From: an uncultured Bacteroidales bacterium
GTDB taxonomy: Bacteria; Bacteroidota; Bacteroidia; Bacteroidales; UBA932
Direction of reading: 5' to 3'
Length of the DNA: 64,000 nt
Assembly: GCA_944325435.1 (NCBI GenBank)
Contig: CALVAC010000013.1
Coordinates: 1 to 64,000, forward strand
Each line of letters starts with the position of its first letter. Position 1 is the stretch's first letter. The position numbers and the translations under genes were made by a program. Shown one piece after another: positions 36,912 to 45,530 of this stretch. Below the pieces are notes generated by a model. That model had not been told where the DNA came from. It made no database searches and saw only the letters and a list, made by a program, of their open reading frames with translations.

Positions 36912-38420
36912 ATGGACAGCGTTGACAGCAAGCAGCTTCTGAGTGACAGGGGCATCTGTGTGATAATCCCCACATACAACAATGCGGGGACAGTCGCCGA
37001 CATCGTGTCCCGTTCCCTGGCGCAATGCAGGGATATCATTGTCGTCTGCGATGGCTGTACCGACGATACCGTGCATATCCTTGGCAACCTGCCCGAACGG
37101 CCGGTGATTCTGGACCTGAAGACAAACAGGGGCAAGGGCGCCGCACTTAAAGCAGGGTTCAGATATGCCCTCCGTGCAGGTTTTTCGTATGCCATCACCC
37201 TTGATGGGGATGGGCAGCATTTCCCTGAGGACATACCTGTCCTGCTCCGGGCCAATATGGAACATCCCGGTGCGCTGATAGTGGGGAAGAGAAAAGGACT
37301 CGGGGCTGCGGACAGAAGTGCTGGCAGCAGATTCGCCAATTCATTCAGCAACTTCTGGTTTGCTGTCCAGACCGGCAGATGGCTGGAAGACACCCAGACC
37401 GGCTACAGGCTTTATCCGCTGAAGAAGATGCGTGGCCTTTCCCTTCTGCCTTCCAGATACGAGGCTGAACTCGCCATAATGGTACTGGCGGCGTGGCATG
37501 GCGTGCCTCTGGTGAGCGTGCCGGTGGAAGTGTATTATCCACCGCGAGACGAAAGGGTGTCGCATTTCCGTCCGGGGAAGGACTTCGCCCGCATATTTGC
37601 AATGAATATGGTCCTTTGCCTTCTTGCCCTCGTCTATGGCCTGCCTGCTGCAATTGTCAGGGGGGGCGCTGCCCTGTTCAGGACCATATATGCCTTTATA
37701 TTCTTCATATTCGCCTCCATGTTCGTGATGACACCGCTGGTGTATGTGTATATGAGTTTCGGAAAGGTTTCGGAACGTAAGAGGCGCAACCTTCACCGTA
37801 TGTTGAACAGTTTGGCGAAATTCGCCCTTTTCCGGCACGGGGTGCCAGGAGTGAGGTATTCTCAGGACAACGTGTACGGAGAGGACTTTTCGAAGCCTGC
37901 TGTCATCGTTTGCAATCACCAGTCCCATCTGGACCTGCTGCCTATGCTTGCCCTGACTCCGTGGATGGTTGTGCTGACGGCAGACTGGGTGTGGAATAAC
38001 CCGATTTACCGTTATGCCATACACCAGGCTGAGTTCCTTCCTGTCTCCTCTCATATAGACAGGCTGATGCCACGGTTGAAGAATCTGGCTGAGAGGGGAT
38101 ACAGCATAGCGGTATATCCGGAAGGGACCCGTTCCCCGGACTGCAGCATCGGCCGGTTCCACCAGGGCGCATTCCATATAGCATCCTCTCTGGGGCTGGA
38201 TATCATCCCTCTTGTGCTCTACGGTACCGGCAAGGTTCTGCCGAAACATGGCAGAATACTCAAAAAAGGGGTGATCCATCTGGATATAGGCAGGAGAATT
38301 CCTCCCGAAGAACTCAGGGTTAAGGGAGGGGAGACTCTCAGGGAGCAGGCATCATACATCAGAAAATATTTTAAAATGAGATATTCGGCAATCGCAAACA
38401 GAATCGAACAGGATGTCTAA
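36912..38420 (+). CDS. Fusion of GT2 glycosyltransferase and PlsC-type acyltransferase
   Basis: A 502-residue protein. Residues about 14-230 are a GT2 domain with CVIIPTYNNAGT and the metal site DGDGQ (D98). A hydrophobic segment follows (about 255-280). Residues about 325-490 are a PlsC/LPLAT acyltransferase with NHQSHLD (H336, D341) and the PEGTRS block. Glycosyltransferase-acyltransferase fusions of this kind are typical of aryl-polyene clusters and could build a glycolipid anchor. It overlaps the next gene by 8 bp. Confidence 0.88.
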   Translation: MDSVDSKQLLSDRGICVIIPTYNNAGTVADIVSRSLAQCRDIIVVCDGCTDDTVHILGNLPERPVILDLKTNRGKGAALKAGFRYALRAGFSYAITLDGDGQHFPEDIPVLLRANMEHPGALIVGKRKGLGAADRSAGSRFANSFSNFWFAVQTGRWLEDTQTGYRLYPLKKMRGLSLLPSRYEAELAIMVLAAWHGVPLVSVPVEVYYPPRDERVSHFRPGKDFARIFAMNMVLCLLALVYGLPAAIVRGGAALFRTIYAFIFFIFASMFVMTPLVYVYMSFGKVSERKRRNLHRMLNSLAKFALFRHGVPGVRYSQDNVYGEDFSKPAVIVCNHQSHLDLLPMLALTPWMVVLTADWVWNNPIYRYAIHQAEFLPVSSHIDRLMPRLKNLAERGYSIAVYPEGTRSPDCSIGRFHQGAFHIASSLGLDIIPLVLYGTGKVLPKHGRILKKGVIHLDIGRRIPPEELRVKGGETLREQASYIRKYFKMRYSAIANRIEQDV

Positions 38421-39906
38421 GGTAGTTGTCATAGGATCCGGACTGGGCGGTCTGACATGTGCCTATATCCTTCAGAAGAACGGTTATGATGTGACCGTCC
38501 TCGAACAGGGGGCACAGGCGGGCGGCTGTCTGCAGTGTTTCTCGAGGAAGGGGGTAAAATTCGAGACCGGTATGCATTTCATCGGTTCGGCGGCTCCGGG
38601 ACAGACAATGTACCGGGTGATGAGGTATTTCGGGCTTGGTGACACAGTGCGTCTGAGCCCTCTGGATACTGCGGCATACAATACCGTGGACCTGTGCGGA
38701 CAGAGGTTCCGTTTCGCCAACGGGAAAGATGCATTCATAGAGCAGATGGCGGAATATTTTCCACGTGAGAAAGATGCCCTGCACCGGTATATGGATATAA
38801 TACAGAGTATTGCCTCTGCCTCTACCATAGCATCCCTTACCTCGGACAGCAGGGATATGGCGGCTGAAACCGAATACCGGACCCGTTCCATGAACGAGGT
38901 GCTGGACGGCCTTTTTGATGATGAACTTCTGAAGAATGTCCTGGCCGGGGATCTGCCGCTGTATTCTGCGGAACTTGACAGGACACCTTTCTCACAGCAT
39001 GCCTTCATTATGGATTTCTATAACCGGAGCGCATTCAGGGTCGTGGGCGGAAGCGACTCGATAGCACGGTCGCTCGCGGGCAGCATTGCGGATATGGGCG
39101 GACGGATAGAGGTGAAGTGCAAGGCTGTGAAGATACATTGCAATGATGTCAGGGCCACAGGCGTGGAGACGGAGAATGGCCGGTTCTATCCCGCTGATTT
39201 CGTGATAGCCACTGTCCATCCGAAGCGGCTTATGGAGATGCTTGACACAAGGCTTATCCGGCCCGCTTTCCGCGCAAGGATATGCAGCATGCCGCAGACC
39301 GCATCCGGATTCGCAGTCTATGTGAAGTTCAGGCCGGAGACTATGCCTTATATGAACACCAACCTGTTCGGCTACAGCGGAAGGACACCGTGGAACTGCG
39401 AACACTATACCCGGGATGAATGGCCCAAGGGTTTCCTGTACATGCATTTCTGCCATGAGGACCGGGCGGTATGGGCCAGAGGCGGTGTGATACTCACGTA
39501 TATGGATTTCAAGGATGTGGAGAAATGGAAGGGCACGGCTACGGGCCGCAGGGGACAGGAATACGGGATGTTCAAGCGTGTACATGCGGAGAGGCTGATG
39601 GCGGAGGTGGACAGACACTGTCCCGGGTTCCTGTCCTCTGTCGAAAGCTATTGGACATCGACTCCTCTCACGTACCTTGACTATACCGGTACAGAGGATG
39701 GCTCGATGTACGGAGTGGCCCAGGATATACATGCGGGAGCGGCAGGCCGTGTCCCTTACAGGACCAGGATTCCGAACCTTTTCCTCGCAGGGCAGAATGT
39801 GAATTCGCACGGGATGCTCGGGGTCGTGGTCGGGACGATAGTCACCTGCAGCGAACTTGTCCCCTCCGCGCAGATTTACAGACAGATAAACGAGGCGTAC
39901 TTATGA
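38413..39906 (+). CDS. FAD-dependent RetSat/CrtI-like oxidoreductase 1
   Basis: A 497-residue flavoprotein of the phytoene desaturase/retinol saturase group. The dinucleotide-binding VVIGSGLGGLTCAY is at the N-terminus, followed by the family feature FETGMHFIG. The C-terminal FAD contact NLFLAGQNVNSHGMLG is present. It could desaturate, saturate or isomerise a polyene chain. No phytoene synthase or other carotenoid gene is near, so a carotenoid substrate is unlikely. It is followed by a paralogue overlapping by 4 bp. Confidence 0.85.
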   Translation: MSKVVVIGSGLGGLTCAYILQKNGYDVTVLEQGAQAGGCLQCFSRKGVKFETGMHFIGSAAPGQTMYRVMRYFGLGDTVRLSPLDTAAYNTVDLCGQRFRFANGKDAFIEQMAEYFPREKDALHRYMDIIQSIASASTIASLTSDSRDMAAETEYRTRSMNEVLDGLFDDELLKNVLAGDLPLYSAELDRTPFSQHAFIMDFYNRSAFRVVGGSDSIARSLAGSIADMGGRIEVKCKAVKIHCNDVRATGVETENGRFYPADFVIATVHPKRLMEMLDTRLIRPAFRARICSMPQTASGFAVYVKFRPETMPYMNTNLFGYSGRTPWNCEHYTRDEWPKGFLYMHFCHEDRAVWARGGVILTYMDFKDVEKWKGTATGRRGQEYGMFKRVHAERLMAEVDRHCPGFLSSVESYWTSTPLTYLDYTGTEDGSMYGVAQDIHAGAAGRVPYRTRIPNLFLAGQNVNSHGMLGVVVGTIVTCSELVPSAQIYRQINEAYL

Positions 39907-41423
39907 AAAAAACCGCAGTGGTTATAGGAGGAGGCCTTGGAGGCCTTTTTACCGGTGCCATACTTTCCCGTGAAGGTATGAAGGTCACTGTCATCGAGAA
40001 GAATGCCGCTATAGGGGGAGGCCTGCAGAGCTTCACCAGGTTCGGGGAGGTATTTGACACGGGGATGCATGTGATAGGAGGTATGCAGAAAGGCGGAAAT
40101 ATCCGGCGGATCTGCGAGTATCTCGGAATTTTCGACAAGATACACATAATGGATGTCGATCCCGGGATGACGGACAGCCTGTATTTTGCCGAGGACAGGA
40201 GGCACTACAGGATAGCGCAGGGGCGCGACCGTTTCATTGCATCCCTGGCTGAATCCTTCCCGGGGCAGGAAGCCGCTCTCTCTGCCTATACGGATGCCAT
40301 ATTCAGGATAGTGGATGAACTGGACCTGTTCTATCTCCGTCCGGCATCCGGCTATATGAGAGTACATTCGGAGGATTTCCTGATGCCTGCGGACGGTTTC
40401 ATAGCGAAATACATTCATAATGACCATCTGCGCAGCGTGCTTGCCTATATGAACCCACTCTATGGAGGCCGTCCGGGAATGACTCCTGCATACATACACG
40501 CCCTGATATCAGTCCTTTATATCAACGGCCCGAGCCGCTTTGCCGGAGGAAGTTCCCTGTTTGCGGACACCCTCCGAGACCTGATTGTCGGTAACGGTGG
40601 GGAAGTGATTGCGGGAGATGGAGTAGAGCACGTCCATTCTGCGGATAGGCTGGTCACAGGCGTGACCACCCGCAAGGGAAGGACTTTTACCGGTGATTTC
40701 TATATCTGTGCCATCCATCCCTGCGCGTTCTTCTCTCTGCTCGATGATCCGTCCATTCTGCCGAAGGCGTACAGGACCCGTCTGGATGAGATTCCGGTCT
40801 CGTATTCTGCGTTCACTTTGAACCTGAAGCTGAAGCCGCGGACCTTCAGATATATGAACCATTCCTCATATTATATGGGCCGGTATGCCGATATATGGAA
40901 TTTCGGCAGGAGCGGCAGCGGATGGCCCCTCGGTTTCCTCTATATGACCCCTCCGGAGATAGGCCAGGGCGAATATTCCACGAAAATGATCATTACGGCT
41001 CCGATGGCATGGGATATGGTCAGACAGTGGGAGGATACAAGCTACGGTCACCGTGGAAGCGGCTATATGGAATGGAAATGCCGGTGTGCGGAAAAGCTGC
41101 TTGATATGATGGAGGAGATGTATCCGGGTTTCCGGGACTGTGTCGAGGCGGTCAATACGGCTTCTCCGTTGACTATCCGTGATTTCTACGGTATCAAGGA
41201 GGGAGCGATGTGCGGATATTCAAAGGACTGCAACAATATGGCCCTGTCCCAGGTCCCTGTGGTCACAAAGGTGAAGAATCTCCTGCTGACCGGACAGAAC
41301 TGCGGAATCCACGGCTTCTGCGGTGTGCCTTTGACGGCCATAAATACCTGTGAAGCCATCCTTGGCAACAACTATGTGCTGGACAGTATCAGCAGATTTG
41401 AAAATGGCAGGGAGCATGTTTGA
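39903..41423 (+). CDS. FAD-dependent RetSat/CrtI-like oxidoreductase 2
   Basis: A 506-residue paralogue of the preceding protein, with VVIGGGLGGLFTGA at the N-terminus, FDTGMHVIGG, and NLLLTGQNCGIHGFCG near the C-terminus. The two share layout along their whole length, so tandem duplication with divergence is likely. They may form a heterodimer, as some two-subunit desaturases do, or act on different bonds. The downstream acyltransferase gene starts inside its last codons. Confidence 0.85.
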   Translation: MKKTAVVIGGGLGGLFTGAILSREGMKVTVIEKNAAIGGGLQSFTRFGEVFDTGMHVIGGMQKGGNIRRICEYLGIFDKIHIMDVDPGMTDSLYFAEDRRHYRIAQGRDRFIASLAESFPGQEAALSAYTDAIFRIVDELDLFYLRPASGYMRVHSEDFLMPADGFIAKYIHNDHLRSVLAYMNPLYGGRPGMTPAYIHALISVLYINGPSRFAGGSSLFADTLRDLIVGNGGEVIAGDGVEHVHSADRLVTGVTTRKGRTFTGDFYICAIHPCAFFSLLDDPSILPKAYRTRLDEIPVSYSAFTLNLKLKPRTFRYMNHSSYYMGRYADIWNFGRSGSGWPLGFLYMTPPEIGQGEYSTKMIITAPMAWDMVRQWEDTSYGHRGSGYMEWKCRCAEKLLDMMEEMYPGFRDCVEAVNTASPLTIRDFYGIKEGAMCGYSKDCNNMALSQVPVVTKVKNLLLTGQNCGIHGFCGVPLTAINTCEAILGNNYVLDSISRFENGREHV

Positions 41424-42558
41424 TGATATACGTCCATACCGCGACAGCGAGATTCCGGCTGCGATGAACCGTATCGCCGTCCATCCGCTCTTCCAGTCCC
41501 TGGCCTCGTTCGTGTTCCCCGGGAGGCCGGTGGAGGAAATCAGGGATATGGTCAGGTCGATAGGCAGTGTCAGGGATTTCCAGTTCAAGGTTATGTACCA
41601 TTTGAACAGGAGAATCATTGAAAACAGCATTACCGGATTCACCTGCAGCGGAATAGAGAATATAGTTCCAGGCAGGGCCCATACATTCGTGTCCAATCAC
41701 CGCGACATAATGCTGGATGCCGCCCTGCTTCAGAATATTCTGGTGGACAACGGTCTGGATACCACGGAAATAACATTCGGAGCCAATCTGATGCAGGACA
41801 GTCTGGTGGTGGACATAGGCAAGTCCAACAAGATGTTCAGGGTGGAGAGACCCGGCGGAAACATGCGCGAATTCCTCAGGGCATCGAGGCATCTTTCCGA
41901 CTATATCCGGTACACTGTCGCCGGTCGGGGCCAGTCTGTCTGGATAGCGCAGCGGAACGGCAGGACCAAAGATGGAATCGACAGGACAGACCAGGGCATC
42001 ATAAATATGTTCAGGGCATCCGGAACCGGGGACAAGACCGGATCCATAGCCGGACTCAATATCGTCCCTATATCTGTTTCATACGAATGGGAGCCATGCG
42101 ACATCCTCAAGACCGTTGAACTGTATGCCAGACGGTCCGGTCCGTACATCAAGAAGCCTGGGGAGGACATCGAAAGCATACTGACGGGGATAAGGCAGCC
42201 TAAGGGCAGGGTGCATTTCAGTATATGCAAACCGGTGACGGAGCATGACCTGGAGATGTACCGGGATCTGCGGCCAAATGATTTCAACAGACAGGTGGCG
42301 ACCCTGATAGACAGAAGGATATGCTCATCATACCGGCTTTATCCGGGAAACTGGGTCGCCCATGACATCCTGTCGGGGACAGGGACCTTCCATACCCGGT
42401 ACACGGAAAGCGACAAGGCTGCCTTGCTCCGGAGGATGTCGCTTCTCGACTCCTGTCCCGGAGATGCAGATGTGCTGAGGTCTATATTTTTAGGTATCTA
42501 TGCAGGTCCTGTGGACAGTGCAGCTAAATTTTCCGGCAACGATGAAATGGATTCTTGA
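41416..42558 (+). CDS. PlsC-like acyltransferase
   Basis: A 380-residue protein from the ATG at 41416 (MFDDIRPYRD), which overlaps the preceding gene by 8 bp; in-frame ATGs at 41404 and 41350 are alternatives. It carries the acyltransferase NHX4-5D motif in SNHRDIMLD (H95, D101) and a later IAQRNGRTKDG block in the place of the PEGTRS motif. It is a longer, soluble-looking relative of 1-acylglycerol-3-phosphate acyltransferases. The cluster therefore encodes three acyltransferase domains of two folds. The specific acceptor is unknown. Confidence 0.8.
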   Translation: MFDDIRPYRDSEIPAAMNRIAVHPLFQSLASFVFPGRPVEEIRDMVRSIGSVRDFQFKVMYHLNRRIIENSITGFTCSGIENIVPGRAHTFVSNHRDIMLDAALLQNILVDNGLDTTEITFGANLMQDSLVVDIGKSNKMFRVERPGGNMREFLRASRHLSDYIRYTVAGRGQSVWIAQRNGRTKDGIDRTDQGIINMFRASGTGDKTGSIAGLNIVPISVSYEWEPCDILKTVELYARRSGPYIKKPGEDIESILTGIRQPKGRVHFSICKPVTEHDLEMYRDLRPNDFNRQVATLIDRRICSSYRLYPGNWVAHDILSGTGTFHTRYTESDKAALLRRMSLLDSCPGDADVLRSIFLGIYAGPVDSAAKFSGNDEMDS

Positions 42559-45310
42559 AATATACGCTTATCTCTCATCCCGCAGACGGTTTGTCGGGAT
42601 TTCGCTGGCGGTGTCTGTCGCCATCCTGATCTGTCTGGTGCTCAACCTGAGGTATAGCGAGGACATAAGCGATTTCCTGCCTCTGGACGCGACAGGTCAG
42701 GAGGCTTTTTCGGTGTATCAGAATATTTCAGGTGCCGAGAGACTCTATATCCTGTTCCGCAATCCTGATGATGCGGACCTTACCGTGGAAGCAATGTCCT
42801 GCTTTGAGGCATCGGTACACCGTCGGGATTCTCTCGGCTGGTGCAGCGACCTGACTGTCAGGTTCGATATGGAACAGATATCTGAAGTGTCGGATTTTGT
42901 CTATGACAATATCCCCTATTTCCTGACAGAGGAGGATATTTCGCGTATTGACAGTCTCCTGACCCTGCCCGGATATATCGACACAAGGCTTGAGCAAGAC
43001 AGGTATATGCTGATGTTCCCGGCAGGGAGTATGGCGGTGTCAGGAATGATGCGGGATCCTCTCGGGCTTTTTACACCGGTTATGGAAAGGCTCGGGGCGG
43101 GATTCCCCCAGATGAGTATGGAAATGTACGGCGACCATATCTTCACTCCGGATATGGGCAGGGCAGTCGCAATGATGAGTTCCCCTTTCGGCAACAGCGA
43201 GACTGAATACAATTCCAGACTGATCGGCCTTCTTCAGGATGCCATCTCGGACATGTCCGGACAGTATCCGCAGGTCGAGGCGCATATCATCGGAGGTCCC
43301 GCCATTGCAGTGGAAAATGCAGACAGGATCAAGAAGGACAGTGTCCTGGCCATATCGCTATCCGTGATCCTGATAATACTGCTTGTCCTCTATACGATAG
43401 GTTCTGTGCGGAATATCCTGCTCATCTTCCTGTCCATCGGCTGGGGCTGGCTTTTCGCTCTTGCAGGTATGTCCCTGCTGGGCGGCAATGTGTCAATCAT
43501 TGTCATAGGCATATCCAGTGTAGTCCTCGGCATCGCGGTCAACTATCCTCTGCATCTGATTGTCCACAGGTCTCTTGTGACGGACATGCGCTCAGCGCTC
43601 AAGGAGGTGGTATCGCCTCTTGTCATTGGCAACATCACCACGGTAGGGGCATTCCTCACCCTCGTGCCTCTCCGCTCGGCAGCCCTGAGGGATCTCGGCC
43701 TGTTCGCGGCACTTATGCTTGTGGGCACCATTGCCTTTGTCCTGCTGTTTCTTCCGCATCTGGTGAAAGGGAAGCCTGTCCCTGAAAACAGGCACAGGTT
43801 TCTTGACCGCATAGCCGGTTTTTCTCCTGACAGGAGCAGGGTCGCCATTGTATGCGTCGTGGCAGTGACGGCAGTCCTGTCCATTTTCAGCGGCCGCACT
43901 GAGTTCGATTCCAACCTGGCGAACATCAACTATATGGATGATGCCCAGCGTGAGGATATGCAGTATTTCCAGAATCTGCTTTCAAAGAGTTCCTCATCCT
44001 CATCCCGAAGTGTCTATGTGCTTTCTCCCGGTACGGACTATGATGATGCCCTGTCCGTGAATTCATCGATAGTTCCCGTCATAGACAGCCTGACCGCTGC
44101 GGGATGTGTTCTGGGTCGCAGCGGGGTGTCGCAGTTCCTCTCATCCCGGGAAGAGCAGGACCGCCGTCTCGGCAACTGGAGGGATTTCGTGTCCCGTCAC
44201 TATGATCTCCTGACATCCGGACTCGCGGAATCGGCGGAGAGACACGGATTCTCAAGGTCGGCTTTTTCGGAGTTCAATGCACTGATTGACAGGACAGAGA
44301 AGTTCGTCCCTCAGGATATTGGGTATTTTGCTCCCCTGACCTCCTCCGTATTCAGCAGAAACCTGACCCGTGTGGAGAGCCTTGGCCGGGTCTATGTGGT
44401 CGATATACTGGATGTAGACAAGGACAATGTGAAGGAAGTCCTGTCGCATTTCAGGAACGCGTTCGATGTGGCAGGTATGAACAGCGGGTTCACACGCACT
44501 CTTTCTGACAATTTCAACTACATCGGCTGGGCCTGTTCCCTGATAGTGTTCTTTTTCCTGTGGTTCTCTTTCGGCCGTATCGAACTGGCTGCCATCTCCT
44601 TCCTCCCGATGGCCATAAGCTGGGTATGGATATTGGGAATTATGGCCATAGCAGGTATCAAGTTCAACATAGTCAATGTGATACTGGCGACATTCATTTT
44701 CGGGCAGGGCGATGACTATACCATATTCATGACAGAAGGCTGCCAGCATGAATATGCCTACCGCCGTCCGATACTCGGATCATACAAGGTCAGCATCATG
44801 CAGTCTGCCCTCATAATGTTTGTCGGTATCGGCACGCTGATAGTGTCCGGACATCCTGCCCTGCATTCCCTTGCTGAAGTGACAATCATAGGTATGACCT
44901 CGGTGGTGCTTATGTCGTATATGATACCTCCCCTGCTGTTCAGGTGGCTTACAATGAAAGGCGGGCATCCGCGCGGATATCCGCTGACCCTCTCTGTCCT
45001 GTTCCGGGGCAGGCCGACGGATCCGGTGTCCATGGTTCGTGGCAGGTATATCTACAAGGGCAAGGATATCCTGCACCATGTCACCCGGAGCCTGCGCAGT
45101 TTCGCTCCGGAGATGTCATCCCTCGATGTGGAGGGCAGGGAGCATTATGCATTCACTGACACCGGCTATGGCGAGCGCGCCCTGCTCATAGCCCTCACCC
45201 ATCCGGATTTGAAGGTGACAGCCTGCATTCCTGATGAAGACAGGCGCAGGGTGGCGGAAATTTCAGCAGAAGATTTTATAGACAACATAGAATTTACAGA
45301 CCGTTTATGA
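42542..45310 (+). CDS. MMPL/RND-type exporter with methyltransferase-like C-terminal tail
   Basis: A 922-residue inner-membrane transporter (start chosen at 42542, MKWILEIYAYL; an ATG at 42500 lies deeper in the upstream gene). Two RND repeats are visible, each with one helix, a periplasmic domain and a five-helix bundle, at about 15-400 and 415-815. The last 100 residues are soluble and recall the first half of a class I SAM methyltransferase: YIYKGKDILHHVTRSLR then DTGYGERALLIAL (D873) and a second strand VTACIPDED, ending after the third strand. In aryl-polyene clusters MMPL exporters move the lipidated product. It overlaps neighbours by 17 and 4 bp. Confidence 0.85.
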   Translation: MKWILEIYAYLSSRRRFVGISLAVSVAILICLVLNLRYSEDISDFLPLDATGQEAFSVYQNISGAERLYILFRNPDDADLTVEAMSCFEASVHRRDSLGWCSDLTVRFDMEQISEVSDFVYDNIPYFLTEEDISRIDSLLTLPGYIDTRLEQDRYMLMFPAGSMAVSGMMRDPLGLFTPVMERLGAGFPQMSMEMYGDHIFTPDMGRAVAMMSSPFGNSETEYNSRLIGLLQDAISDMSGQYPQVEAHIIGGPAIAVENADRIKKDSVLAISLSVILIILLVLYTIGSVRNILLIFLSIGWGWLFALAGMSLLGGNVSIIVIGISSVVLGIAVNYPLHLIVHRSLVTDMRSALKEVVSPLVIGNITTVGAFLTLVPLRSAALRDLGLFAALMLVGTIAFVLLFLPHLVKGKPVPENRHRFLDRIAGFSPDRSRVAIVCVVAVTAVLSIFSGRTEFDSNLANINYMDDAQREDMQYFQNLLSKSSSSSSRSVYVLSPGTDYDDALSVNSSIVPVIDSLTAAGCVLGRSGVSQFLSSREEQDRRLGNWRDFVSRHYDLLTSGLAESAERHGFSRSAFSEFNALIDRTEKFVPQDIGYFAPLTSSVFSRNLTRVESLGRVYVVDILDVDKDNVKEVLSHFRNAFDVAGMNSGFTRTLSDNFNYIGWACSLIVFFFLWFSFGRIELAAISFLPMAISWVWILGIMAIAGIKFNIVNVILATFIFGQGDDYTIFMTEGCQHEYAYRRPILGSYKVSIMQSALIMFVGIGTLIVSGHPALHSLAEVTIIGMTSVVLMSYMIPPLLFRWLTMKGGHPRGYPLTLSVLFRGRPTDPVSMVRGRYIYKGKDILHHVTRSLRSFAPEMSSLDVEGREHYAFTDTGYGERALLIALTHPDLKVTACIPDEDRRRVAEISAEDFIDNIEFTDRL

Positions 45311-45528
45311 GACAGCACATTCTTTCCTTGCTTTCCGATGCACTTCCTACAGTGGATTTCAGTTCGGATTTCCTTTTCAGCGAACTTGATTCGCTCAGTA
45401 TCGTCAATATCTTGATGATCCTTTCGGATGAATACGGCATCAAGCTCGATTCATCGGATGTGACTCCCAGAAATTTCAAGTCCATCGACTCTCTTGTCAG
45501 TCTTGTCGAATCCAAATTGAACAGATAG
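45307..45528 (+). CDS. Acyl carrier protein 3 of the cluster
   Basis: A 73-residue short acyl carrier protein with the modified serine S29 in ELDSLSIV. Its position directly before the AMP-ligase gene (2-bp gap) suggests it receives the starter acyl group. Its sequence is the most divergent of the three ACPs. Its ATG overlaps the exporter stop codon. Confidence 0.87.
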   Translation: MRQHILSLLSDALPTVDFSSDFLFSELDSLSIVNILMILSDEYGIKLDSSDVTPRNFKSIDSLVSLVESKLNR

Positions 45529-45530
45529 CC

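Noticed and set aside
38413..41423. Carotenoid biosynthesis locus suggested by two CrtI-like genes
   Set aside because: No phytoene synthase, geranylgeranyl synthase or cyclase is nearby, and both genes are coupled to ACP/KS and acyltransferase genes.
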